The notes below the pieces were generated by a model, which was not told where the DNA came from, did no database searches, and saw nothing but the letters and a program-made list of their open reading frames with translations. A stretch of 64,000 bases of DNA from Homarus americanus (taxonomy: Eukaryota; Arthropoda; Malacostraca; Decapoda; Nephropidae), in NCBI RefSeq assembly GCF_018991925.1, contig NW_024737068.1, positions 5,694,548-5,758,547 of the forward strand. The letters are read 5' to 3'. Of the stretch, positions 1 to 10,573 are shown piece by piece. The translations under genes were made by a program, and so were the position numbers. Position 1 is the first letter of the stretch. Each line of letters begins with the position of its first letter.

Positions 1-493
1 TCCTATCTCCCTCCTAAACCTAAACTTATCCAACTTGAATCCGTTGCTCCGAGTCCTATCCTGCTCGGATATTATAAGAACTTTATCTATATCCCCTTTA
101 TTTATTCCTTTCAACCACTTAAATACTTATATCATATCTCCCTGCACTCTTCGTCTTTCTAGGGAATGCAAGTTAAGTTTCTTTAGCCTATCCTGATATG
201 GAAGGTTTCTAAGTCCCGGAATCACTTTTGTCATTCTTCGCTGCACCGAGTCTAGTGAGTTTATATCCATTCTATAATAGGGGCACCAGAACTGAACCGC
301 ATAATCGAGGTGTGGCCTGACTAGCGCAAGATATAGTTGCAATAAGACCTCTGCACTCTTGTTACTTACACTTCTAGATATAAAACCCAATACTCTATTT
401 GCCTTATTTCGAACATTAACGCACTGTTTTCTAGGCCGTAGGTCAGGGCTTACAAGTACTCCTAGGTCTCTTTCACAAGTCGACTTCTCTAGG
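1..493 (-). pseudogene. LINE (non-LTR retrotransposon) reverse transcriptase, C-terminal fragment
   Basis: Reading the minus strand gives one continuous frame from about 493 down to 1, broken by a single in-frame TAA at about 127-129. The best-preserved stretch contains LYLALVRPHLDYAVQFWCPY and VQRRMTKVIPGLRNLPYQDR, followed by a LNLHSLERRR segment. This arrangement is characteristic of the region downstream of the catalytic palm in LINE reverse transcriptases of the Jockey/CR1 type, which copy element RNA at a nicked target. After the stop, the frame resumes with VFKWLKGINKGD, so the stop is a point change and not the natural end. The catalytic FADD box and the endonuclease are not in the window: the coding strand's 5' part is cut off at about 493, where Penelope-type sequence begins, and its 3' part runs off the window edge. 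It is a dead fragment. The LINE identification is secure; the clade is uncertain. Confidence 0.8.
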
Positions 494-514
494 TAAAGAT
501 CTAGGTAAAGATCT
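491..514. repeat. 12-bp tandem duplication at the LINE/Penelope junction
   Basis: AGGTAAAGATCT occurs twice in direct succession (491-502 and 503-514), exactly where minus-strand LINE coding sequence stops and plus-strand Penelope-type coding sequence starts. It could be a junction duplication made at insertion or a simple slippage event. Confidence 0.6.
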
Positions 515-764
515 TGTAACTAGACTTAAACAACATAAATATAGTGTTAGGACAGGCCAGGAATCCAATGCTCTGTTTGTTCATTTGAGGGATAACAAGC
601 ATTGCATTGACTGGGACAATGCCTCCTCAATATTACCTTGTAATTCAATTGACAGTAAGAACATCGTAGAATTTAGTCTCATTAAACATACCGAAGCATT
701 CAACATGAATTTGAGTAATGGCATGTACAAACTGGACAATTTTGTAATTAAGAAGATTTGTAAC
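503..764 (+). pseudogene. Penelope-like element, C-terminal GIY-YIG-type endonuclease fragment
   Basis: An open plus-strand frame without a usual ATG runs from about 503 to the LTR insertion at 764. It reads GKDLVTRLKQHKYSVRTG, then NALFVHLRDNKHCIDWDNAS, then a VEFSLIKHTEAFNMNLSNG segment. The order (basic RLKQHK block, H-x-IDW, then a glutamate-containing SLIKH and an MNLS turn) is what I know from the C-terminal GIY-YIG endonuclease domain of Penelope-like retroelements, which nicks the target. The N-terminal GIY and YIG strands and the entire reverse transcriptase are missing on the left, so this is a 5'-truncated copy, as is usual for these elements. On the right the frame is interrupted by the LTR retrotransposon and hits a TAG formed by the LTR's own TGTTAG terminus. 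The remaining codons lie at 4836-4868. Confidence 0.7.
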
Positions 765-1092
765 TGTTAGGTTCTGGATAATAAGTTCAATATACAGGAG
801 AGAACACAAACACCTGTATAGATTTTGTAGGTTCGATTTACTGGATCAGAGATATGTACACAAGGGAGAGTAACGCTCCTCAGCTAGGCTCCTTGTCAAC
901 TGCTATAGACGATGTATGGCAAGTGATACATTAGCAGCTTCCATACGTCGCCAGGCACATTAATTAAGCATGTGGGATATGGTAATAACATTGCCACACG
1001 CTGCTAGCTAGGCTGAATAAATAATACATAAATGGAGCACATACATAATATACATACATAATATATAATCCAGCATACATAATATACATACA
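765..1092 (-). repeat. 3' LTR (left copy)
   Basis: Starts TGTTAGGTTCTGGATAATAA and ends ...AATATACATACA on the plus strand. It is nearly identical to 4504-4830. On the element's own strand it begins TGTATG directly after the polypurine tract and ends CTAACA. Differences from the other LTR include one extra A near 822 and changes in the GGGAGAGTAACG block near 863-875. Confidence 0.93.
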
Positions 1093-1106
1093 CCTCCCTC
1101 CCCCCT
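1093..1106 (-). promoter_or_regulatory. Polypurine tract (plus-strand primer) of the LTR retrotransposon
   Basis: On the minus strand this is AGGGGGGAGGGAGG, 14 purines, placed directly against the TG that starts the 3' LTR. That is the defined position of the RNase H-resistant primer for plus-strand DNA synthesis. Confidence 0.85.
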
Positions 1107-1961
1107 ATACGCTCATAGCAAAGTCTTGAGCGGACCTTTTCTTTTGGATCCGTTCTGAGCGTCGAGGGACTAGATCACTGGGAAGGGTATGGGACTCAAC
1201 ACTGGTGGCGGGGTCAGCAGAAGGCATTGTTACGGGGCGGAGAAAACGGCGGTTCCTCCACCACACACGACCACTGGGTAACCGCACCTGGTAGTCCCGT
1301 GACCTACCGAGACCCATGACTACGCCTACTTTGTCCCCACGTAGGGAGGTCGGGTCCTGGGCACAGACTTGGTGCCGACCTCAACCTGGGGAAGACAGGC
1401 GTGGTCGTTGTAGCGGGCGACGACGTCCTGAACTTTACGTTCGGCTCGGCGATCACAATCCTCTGTATCTTGGCCTCTCCTTGGGAAAGGATTGAGGTGA
1501 GCAGGGACATGCCTGGAAACGAAGGGGTGTCCATACAAAACCTGGGCAGGAGAGGCGTCCGGTGTAGTTAGGTGTGTTCTGCGGAGTTCAAGGGCTGATC
1601 GAGCCTGTAATGTTCCAGAAGGGCCACCTTAGGATGGGGTTGGCTTCAGGGATTTGACAGCAACCTCAACGGCCGTTGGACTGCAGATGTGGGCGATGAC
1701 CATACGCGCTTGGACTCCCCCATCGGTCCAAGGAACACGCTTAAAGTCGGCTTGTGAACTGAGGCCCTCCGTCGGTTCGCGTACGGTGCCGTCACGATAG
1801 TGGCGGAACTTGCTGATGGTGGCGGCAGACGTCGTGTCATTACCGCACTTGACGACAACCGGCCAACCAGAGAGACGGTCGACGATAACAAGGAAGGACT
1901 TTCCTGACACAGAAAAAGTCGGCCGACACAGACTCAAAGGGGCGGGTGGGGTTGTCGTCAC
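1105..1961 (-). pseudogene. Integrase core and C-terminal domain of the LTR retrotransposon, frameshifted
   Basis: The remainder of pol after the frameshift near 1900-1930 is spread over three minus-strand frames. The frame at 1961-1629 has GKSFLVIVDRLSGWPVVVKC, the start of a retroviral-type (DDE) integrase core, and ends with a VAVKSLKP helix; the part between, which should carry the second catalytic aspartate, reads poorly (a TDGG tetrapeptide survives). The frame at 1538-1326 has a basic CDRRAERKVQDVVARYNDHA segment. The frame at 1317-1105 has a C-terminal domain, LGRSRDYQVRLPSGRVWWRN, followed by a basic RRSERIQKKR tail and a stop just inside the polypurine tract. Integrase inserts the DNA copy into the genome; this copy cannot make it. 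The similarity to the K02A2.6-like branch of gypsy elements is from memory of the family. Confidence 0.8.
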
Positions 1962-3963
1962 TCATGAAGGGTTCCTGCTGCTGGCTGGGTTGTAGTACGT
2001 GGCGGGGCTTACACACCTGGACAGCATTGGAGATGTCGGGGTCGATGCCAGGCCGGAACACAGTCTGTCTTGCACGCCGTTTGGTGGCCTCGGCTCCACA
2101 GTGACTGTCGTGAAGGCGAGCCAAGACGTGGGGACGTGATGCAGCAGGGACAACTACCGAAGGAGAGGTGTCACTGGCCAGAGGTAGGGGTAGGGCGGCA
2201 GCAAGGTAGTTGCTGCTCCCTTCGTGCACCCTGTTGGCGTATTTTACCTCCAGAATCGGTGTTGGGAAGTCCTGGGAGATGATGGCCAACTCTTGGCAAT
2301 GTCTGTAGGACAGCAAAGGAGTCGGGACACCATTATGCACGTCAATCCAGGCTTGACACGACCTGTTGCCAAAGGTGACATGTGCATAGAGTGAACCCAG
2401 GGCTGGGGCCATCTGTGAACCATCTGCCGTGACGCAGAGGTCCTTGGGAGGCGGTCCTAGATCGCTTGGAGAGAGCCCCAAGCATTGCAAATGCTGGGGA
2501 CCGATGACGTTAGCATCAGCGCCGGTGTCAGGCAACATCTGAAGACGGGATGACACACCGCCGTAGGTCACGATGACGCTGATGTACTGGGGGACTTTGG
2601 TCCTGGGATGCAAGGAGTACACCCTCCTAATATGGGTCGGGCTTTGTCCAGGGTCGTCGTGCCTCTGATTTGGCGACTGTGGGCGGCCCTCACTGGTAGA
2701 AGGGCGCCGAAGCTTCCGCCGACGCTGTCCCTTGGGTTTGTGGGTAGGGCAACACTTGTCATAGTGGCCCAGACGACCGCACACATTGCACTGGACGCGT
2801 TTGGCTGGGCACCGTACTGTGAGTGACCAGTGGCCCTTACGGTCACAACTGTTGCAGGTAGACTGAGCAGCTGGACACACCTGTGTTCCGTGCTGCTTAC
2901 CACAGTTGTTGCAAAATGAACCGGGCGTGGACGTGGTGGGCGAAGGCGTAGGAGCAGACTTCTTGTCCTTCTTGTACCGGGAAACAGCGCGTACAGCTGT
3001 AGAGGGAGCTCGGATGGCAGAGGTGGCACACCTGGCAGCCTCATAGGAGCGACATATCGTCAACACATCCATGAGAGAAGAGGAAGAGTCGAGGGAGGTG
3101 AGGCGTTGGACAAGTTCCTCGTCCTTAACACCCATCAAGATCACCTGCTTCAACTGGGTCTCCTCGCACTGCTGGTGGTGGCCTAGACATATATCTACCT
3201 CTTCCGAGGCTCTCTTAAGACGTACATAAAAGGCATCAAAAGACTCACCCTCCATCTGTCTGCAGCTAAACAATTCCCTCCTGCGCAGAGCTTCATTCTG
3301 CTGTCCTTTGATGTGCCGTTGTAGAATGTCCAGTACCTCCTCTACAGACAACGAAGAGGTCGGAGGTACCTGCAACGTATGTTCCAAGACACGCTGAATT
3401 TCCAAGGACAGGCACATACGCAGCTGGATGAGTTGTTTTGGCTGTGACAAACTCTGGAGATCCACCATTGTAGAATAATCAGTCCACCGTCGCCGCCATT
3501 CACGAAAAGTCTGGAAAGTCACATCAGGCTTCAAGATGGGCGGTGTTTGAGCAGCTGCTTTAGGTGGGGCTGGGGGGCATGAAGGAAGCATTGATGAGGT
3601 ATCTGAACCAGTCAGTACCGAGGCAGTGTTAGAGCCAGGGGCCTGGTTAACAGTGAGGCGAGATATCAAAGCTTCAAACCGTGCACTGCCTTCCAATCTC
3701 CGTTGGTGGTCTCTCTCTGCCTCTGCTTGCCTTCTGTGTTCATCCGCCACACGTCTGTGAGCTTCATCCTCGCGTCTTTCATCTCTCATAAACTTCAGTA
3801 AAGCAATTATCTCTGGAGACAACGCTGAATATTGAGGTGAAGGGCTGCGCGATGTTGTGGGGGCTGGAGCGTCGTGGCCGGCCTGGTCATCCATCTCTGC
3901 GGGACTATCATCCGCTTGACTCATCCAGGCGCTGGGTCCACAGCTACGTAAGGCATGAGACAT
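1840..3963 (-). pseudogene. Fused Gag-protease-(deleted RT/RNase H)-integrase N-terminus, 707 codons
   Basis: One open frame. Residues about 55-95 are charged and heptad-like (DERREDEAHRRVADEHRRQA), a probable coiled coil. Residues about 140-310 look like a Gag core (FREWRRRWTDYSTM, then QLRMCLS). Three zinc knuckles follow at 351-405 (CNNCGKQHGTQVC; CNSCDRKGHWSLTVRC with two extra residues before the last Cys; CNVCGRLGHYDKCC), which bind element RNA. The protease active site is DTGADANVIG at 479-488. At about residue 582 (near base 2220) the protein jumps straight to the integrase zinc-binding domain: HDSHCGAEATKRRARQTVF at about 618-636, then CKPR at 651-654, where the expected second cysteine is arginine. 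The core's first aspartate is probably in SADFF (about 680-684). The last ~23 codons are off-frame. The start ATG at 3963 is the first in frame after the leader; Gag and protease share a frame without a slip site. Confidence 0.88.
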
Positions 3964-4485
3964 AACTACTTCATCTGTGTACTGTGTCTTAAATCAGTGT
4001 TGACCGGTCAGCCCGTCGTATCAACAAGATTTCAGACAAAAAAATTAATTAAATACACAGATAAGTAGGTTATATATATAAAATATATATAAGGAAGCCG
4101 CCGGTCAGTGAATGTTAGTACATGTATGTGTGTATGTGTGTCCCGGGCAGGGAGAGCGTCTCGCCTCCAGCTGTGAGGGAGGGGGGGTGGAGACGGCGAG
4201 GAGCTCAGTCACCCTCTGGACACGGTCAGAGAAGGGTGCACTGAACTCTACTCCCCACAAATGCCCAGAACATGCCGTATACCTTGGGAATCCTTTAAAA
4301 CAAGGTCACACATGAATGGCACGAAACACGCAATGCACTAAACACTTCACAGAAAATCACTGTCACTGACACTGCTCAAAGTTGCTAAATTCTTCGAGGA
4401 CGGGTGGCGCGGCGGTTGACACAGGGCGGGAGTCCATAAGCCGGCTTTCCACAAACTTTGCACTATCACTCGTAATTATCCAGTA
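3964..4485 (-). other. Untranslated leader of the LTR retrotransposon
   Basis: Between primer-binding site and Gag ATG there are about 520 bp without coding similarity. The stretch includes a short (TA)-rich run at 4071-4092. This is a normal leader position for packaging and translation signals; none can be named. Confidence 0.6.
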
Positions 4486-4503
4486 AAACTACGCACTGCG
4501 CCA
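4486..4503 (-). promoter_or_regulatory. tRNA primer-binding site of the LTR retrotransposon
   Basis: On the minus strand TGGCGCAGTGCGTAG starts immediately after the 5' LTR terminus CTAACA. A primer site must begin with TGG (complement of the tRNA CCA end), and this one does. It resembles the TGGCGCAGT type used by some insect gypsy elements with a tRNA-Ser primer; the tRNA assignment is from memory and unverified. Confidence 0.8.
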
Positions 4504-4830
4504 TGTTAGGTTCTGGATAATAAGTTCAATATACAGGAGAGAACACAAACACCTGTATAGTTTTGTAGGTTCGATTTACTGGATAAGAGATATGTACACA
4601 GAGGGAGGTAGCGCTCCTCAGCTAGGCTCCTTGTCAACTGCTATAGACGACGTATGGCAAGTGAGACATTAGCAGCTTCCATACGTCGCCAGGCACATTA
4701 ATTAAGCATGTGGGATATGGTAATAACATTGCCACACGCTGCTAGCTAGGCTGAATAAATAATACATAAATGGAGCACATACATAATATATATACATAAT
4801 ATATAATCCAGCATACATAATATACATGCA
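4504..4830 (-). repeat. 5' LTR (right copy)
   Basis: Same sequence as 765-1092 with about nine differences, ending ...AATATACATGCA. As the upstream LTR for the minus-strand genes it should contain promoter and polyadenylation signals, but I cannot place them. Confidence 0.93.
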
Positions 4831-5073
4831 ATAACCAGGTGAGAAGGTTGGGTCACCTTACCCTCTGACCTGACTACCGACCGTTGCGGTGCTATTTAAA
4901 GATTAGTAAGGTCATTACCTAATACCTGACCATTGTGGACCTGATCTCACCCTTCTCTGTATATATACACCTTGTTTTGTATTTCTCCTTCATCTGTACT
5001 CACCCCTGAAGATATGAATTACACGAAAGCGCTTGGGAACTTCGTGTTTTCTTCTTTTCTTGTGGTTATCAGC
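4831..5073 (+). mobile_element. 3' tail of the interrupted Penelope-like element
   Basis: After the target duplication, the plus-strand frame broken at 764 continues for about 11 codons (QVRRLGHLTL) to a TGA near 4868. The 3' untranslated tail follows: a short AT-rich stretch, a TATATATA-box-like run, and the block CACCCCTGAAGATATGAATT-ACACGAAAGCGCTTGG. The tail ends in a (TA)n tract. That the frame rejoins cleanly when the LTR element and one copy of the duplication are ignored is direct support for insertion into this element. Confidence 0.65.
5006..5028 (+). ncRNA. Hammerhead-ribozyme-like core in the Penelope tail
   Basis: CTGAAGA (5006-5012) matches the CUGANGA box and GAAA (5025-5028) the second box of hammerhead ribozymes, with a short interval that folds weakly (ATG against CAC, one A-C mismatch). 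Penelope-like elements are known to carry minimal hammerheads in their terminal regions. The extra T after CTGAAGA and the mismatched stem suggest a decayed copy. Stems I and III were not modelled. Confidence 0.4.
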
Positions 5074-6130
<1,057 letters not shown>

Positions 6131-6300
6131 ATATCATGGCAGTCTCCATTAAGCCAGTCTCCACGCAGCCAATTTCCACAAAGCCAGTCTCTGCCAAGTC
6201 AGTTTTCCTCATGCCAGTCTTCACCACACCAGTCTCCAACAAGCTAGGCTCTACCAAGCCAGTCTCCTCTACACCAATCTCTACCAAGCCAATTTCCAAA
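6131..6300. repeat. Degenerate 15-bp minisatellite
   Basis: About eleven diverged copies of a unit close to AGCCAGTCTCCACCA. Because 15 is a multiple of three, both strands stay open (PVSTKPIS-type repeats on the plus strand), which explains the 110- and 123-codon frames there. Confidence 0.75.
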
Positions 6301-7706
6301 CCGATGTCCATCCCGTTAGTCATCCAATTTTCACCCTCCTCTCTCACCCGCTTCACCTTTCTACAGATCAGAATAGCAAAAGCAGCCTCAGTAACCCCCC
6401 TCCTCACTGCCCCGTGCATATCGTCTGTCTCTGATATTCTCAGGAAATTCCTAATCAGCTTTAAATAGAATAAGTAAAGAGGAGACACCATTATGAAGAG
6501 GCAAATCAGGTAAAAATATTTTAGGTATTAAAATTGACCAAAAAAGCAGCATAACATCTTATTTGATTTAATGCTATATAATGAGAGGTTTAGTATCATA
6601 GCATAGATGATAAAATAAGACACCATAACATATCTCTGATGAATTTTCTCAAACATTATTTTTCTCCACAGAAGCTGAGATATGCCATTAATACCATAAC
6701 CAAATCCCTATTCACACGTGTTAAGTACTGTGTCCTCGACCAAATATAATTTAATGAGTCACAGAGTACAATCCGAACAGCTTACCTTTTCAATTGTAAA
6801 AAATTACATAAATTACTTGTTATATTACTCTGTCAGGGGTGTTATTCCGATAATATATCCCAATTATCAAACATTTTAAATATATTTCAAAGGCTAAATC
6901 AGTTCTCTGATTAAATACAAATATTACTGTAGTAATATGTGATAGGTATTTATGTTTCTGAAATACTACAACTCCTGCAAAAAATATAGCATGATAATTA
7001 AACACTTAAAAACTAATTTATAACTCAGACCCTCGCCATGTGTACAGTATATCCTAAAACACGTTTAACATTAACAACACCTCCAGCAACCGGCACACTA
7101 CCCTCACAATAAACAGCATCATCCTGACTTAGTAAATACATTTTAGCACAGGTTGACAACACAATAGCCGTTGTATATAACCTCCCTCGTTTAATACAAG
7201 CAAAAATGTTGTCAGCCCATTTTATCCTGTGATACAACGATATATTACATAACCAGTTCATCACTATATAAACCTCAGCTAAACCCAGACTCCACACCTC
7301 GTGAAAATACATTTATTACAGTCAAAATGATAAAGAGAAAAATATCACTAGAGTCTTCGGCAAACAATACATATACACAACCAACAACATGTCCCGTTAT
7401 CCAGCAATAGAACTATCTGACCACTACTGAATAATTACTATGAAACGTGGCCATGGAATGAAAGAATTATACAATAGCTCGTAAATACCCACAAAAAATA
7501 ATGAAAGGTTAGGTCTATGATGGAAATAACCCGAGAAGTGGAAAAGAAGAAAATGGGTGAGATCTACAGTTAAAACCAGACACGTCTGAGCGAGGCCCAA
7601 GAAACTTAAATAACGTTAAGTCGTCCAGGCAGAAGAACAATCATCAGTGACACACACACATACATCCTCAACTGCATTTGATGAAATTTAGAAGAAAAAA
7701 AACGTA

Positions 7707-7709
<3 letters not shown>
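6301..7709. other. No gene recognised
   Basis: AT-rich sequence. Minus-strand open frames of 61 and 95 codons (6820-7005, 7025-7312) have no recognisable motif. Confidence 0.5.

Positions 7710-7749
<40 letters not shown>
7710..7749. repeat. (CA)n microsatellite
   Basis: Twenty CA units. Confidence 0.97.
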
Positions 7750-7751
<2 letters not shown>

Positions 7752-9792
7752 TTCTCACCCCACGCCAGTAACGTGTGTGTGTGTCAACCTTCACTGCCGC
7801 CCATACCAGTCTCCCCCATTCCATTCGATCTCGGTACAATTTGTTTTCTTCCACCTTGCCAATCGAGTTGTCTCTTGTTGAAAGCGAATCTTGCACTCCT
7901 CTCCTCTATCTCCTACAGGATCTTCCTGGTAGTTCTTCCCCTGTAGGATTCAATCGATACACAGTTTAGGATATCTTGTGGTTCTCTTTTCTTAGTTTTC
8001 TTTTTTCTTAATCTACTATGTCCTGTGACTTCCTATTATTCGTAAAACATATTTCTACTAATATTTTCTCCTTGTATACTTTATTGTTGATTATACTTTT
8101 GAAGCACATATTAATATTGAGTTTTATATAATGACCTTACTGGTGCTATTTTATCTCATAATGATAGAGCAGTCTGGCATTACGTACTAGATTTGTTAAT
8201 TCCGTTAATTATCTCTGCTTCCTGTAGATGTTCTTCGTCAGAAATAATCGAAAACTTTATACGTCTTTTATTGTCGATGGATTATTATATTTACAAAATA
8301 TTTTACACGTTTAAAGACCTTCGTTGTTGAAACGCACTAATAATATTATAGCAACCACGTCAACACATCATTGGTATCCACATTATATTGCTTTACGGCG
8401 GCTGCTGGGCAAGTTTCCTCTTTTTTTGCTCAAACCAATTGCATTGAATCACATGTGTATCATTCAGTGTCTTTCGACATATGGAACAACTACTGCAATA
8501 TCAATTTTAATTCGTCTTACTACAGTATATAAAGGCACAGAATTACATACAATTACATCTTTTAGTCCATCCCACTACCATAAGACCACTAACATGCAAA
8601 TAACAACCTGAAATAATATATGTCGGTATTGTTCGTACGTGAATCCTATTGTACTGCAAGAACTTGTATGATATGAAATTTCTACTAATGTTTTTTTAAA
8701 TTTTATACATACAAGATATAAATAATTTTCTAATTTCTCCAGAAATGCAAATATCTACTAATTTAAGGTAATATAATTTTTTTTGTCTATCCATGATAGG
8801 GAAATACGTATTATGGCCACAACGTAATTTAGCAGCTGTCAAATGATATTCTTCTTCTTTAATCAGTTTCGCTGTCGTATCTGTCTTCGTCTTTGGGGTA
8901 GGAGGAACTATTGTATTCCTTATGACGATTCCTTATAATTGTGTGCCATAACCTTTATGTGCTTTTATTACATACTCGTCTCTATGTTACTCAATGGAAA
9001 GGTTTTTACGCATTTTTTCTGAAGCTTAATCTATATGGGATTTGTTGATAAGCGAACTCATCTTGAGGAAATACTACAGAGCTCAGTACCACATCCAAAT
9101 AAAATCAAAGTCACATTTTGGCATTACGAAAGAGCTGACGACGGGAGATCGGACGGGCGAGGGAATAGAGCCATCTACAATATCCAATCATCCCTCTGGT
9201 GGTGAGAGATAATGAAGGTCTACAAGGATGATCCCGTTCTGCCTTAAGATAACTTATTACCGGGTCTATCTCTCAGAATATAATATATGTATTCTGAGGT
9301 TCCAATATTCTCAGGTGTCTGGTGGGAGGCGTGATGTTTGGGTGAATAATTTCCTCAAATATTTGTAATTTGGTTTACTGTATTCTTACTTCTGTTTCCT
9401 CATAAACGTTCTGGACTATCGATATTTATCTTCAAGTTATTATATTTTATATTGAAGGAAAAGGCGCTTCCATTCTTTGTTATTCTCTCTACATGTGGTC
9501 GATATTAGCTAACAATAACAGCATTAATAACAAAAAGTCACAGTTCAGAGTGGCGCAAGATATCAGTGTTACTATAGATTAAAGGAAGATGTTGATAATA
9601 CTTGTGCTTTACGGGTAAGAACTTGGTAATAACAGCGCTGATTGATCATACATCGAATCGCATTTATAATAAAAATTTGGTTTATTATAGCTGTTTGCAG
9701 CAGATATGTGAAGAAATGTTCTAATCCTATTAAATGAACAAAGCTAATTGTTAAAACACTACCTACACATCTGAGCGTTCAAACTTACAAGC
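7750..9792. other. No gene recognised
   Basis: AT-rich, with frequent stops in all frames. The stretch 9130-9260 is more GC-balanced, but I recognise nothing in it. Confidence 0.55.
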
Positions 9793-9925
9793 ACCTACCC
9801 ACCCACCAATCCCACACCTACCCACCCACCAATCCCACACCTACCCACCCACCAATCCCACACCTACCCACCCACCAATCCCACACCTACCAACCCACCC
9901 TCCCACCCACCCATCCACCCACCCG
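9793..9925. repeat. 23-bp minisatellite
   Basis: Four nearly perfect copies of a unit containing CCAATCCCACACCTACCCA (starts at 9806, 9829 and at 23-bp steps after), followed by a degenerate CCCACCCACCCATCCACCC run. Confidence 0.92.
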
Positions 9926-10380
9926 CGAGTTAACATGGATGCACATATGTTTCCAGAGATGTTCACTACCCTCAGATAATTATATTACACTCACAAGCAA
10001 TTATTATCCTCTTATTTGTATCTCTGTTGATGACATAACGATGCGTCCTGTACCATCACGCTCCAGTGACCTTCATGTTAGCCACAGTGAAGCTTAAACA
10101 CACCTCACCAGGTATTGCTTAATATCTACTGCCTCACCTGCCACTACCACACAATATACGCGTTACTGTCACCATAACCAAACTATAATACAATATCGAC
10201 ACCATAGAACCACCACTTACTTTCTTTCTCACCAAAATTACACTTTCACGCACTATTGATACCATACACAAATTATCTCCTCCCCCCCCCAAAAAAAACT
10301 CATTCTACTAATTCTCACTTCTAACTTCCTTTTCCAACTATTTCTTCAACCTTCGTTTTCCCTCCTCCCCTCTCCCCCAG

Positions 10381-10569
10381 CTGTCATCATCATCGTTCAC
10401 CGGCAGGAAACAATAACCACAACAATAACTTTGGTCAGGGTGGCCGCTCCACTTTCTCGCAGTTTCCTCTGACTGGCGTAATCTTTAGCACAAGGATGAG
10501 GACTGATGTGGTATTAGTGCTGTGTGTGTTGCTGGGTCTACATTCCTCACACAAGTGGAGCAGCTGGTG
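10381..10569 (+). other. Exon-like open segment with a hydrophobic leader-like stretch
   Basis: A long pyrimidine tract (10330-10377) ending CCCCCAG at 10380 is a strong 3' splice acceptor, and G|GTGAAT at 10569/10570 is a fair donor. The 189 bases between are open in the second frame, which also contains an ATG at 10496 followed by RTDVVLVLCVLLGLHSSHKW. If translation starts at that ATG, the hydrophobic run could be a secretion signal. If the upstream codons (CHHHRSPAGNNNHNNNFGQG) are translated, it would be an internal membrane-like segment. A 63-codon open run is expected by chance now and then, and no partner exon is identified. Unknown protein; tentative. Confidence 0.2.
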
Positions 10570-10573
10570 GTGA

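Larger units (their letters stand above)
765..4830 (-). mobile_element. Ty3/gypsy-type LTR retrotransposon with internal deletion, nested in a Penelope-like element
   Basis: Two direct repeats of about 328 bp (765-1092 and 4504-4830) bound a 3.4-kb interior read on the minus strand. The element has all structural hallmarks: LTR ends TG...CA, a primer-binding site beside the right-hand (5') LTR, a polypurine tract beside the left-hand (3') LTR, and host flanks GTAAC (760-764) and ATAAC (4831-4835), which match at four of five bases as a target duplication. The interior encodes Gag, an aspartic protease and then integrase, the order protease-(RT-RNase H)-integrase being that of Ty3/gypsy. RT and RNase H are missing, and the integrase has frameshifts. 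By eye the LTRs differ at about nine places, about 97% identity, so the insertion is fairly young but not recent. The copy cannot be autonomous. Confidence 0.92.

Noticed and set aside
828..850. GGTTCGATTTACTGG resembling a tRNA B box
   Set aside because: It lies within the LTR, occurs in both LTR copies, and has no A box at the proper distance or cloverleaf.
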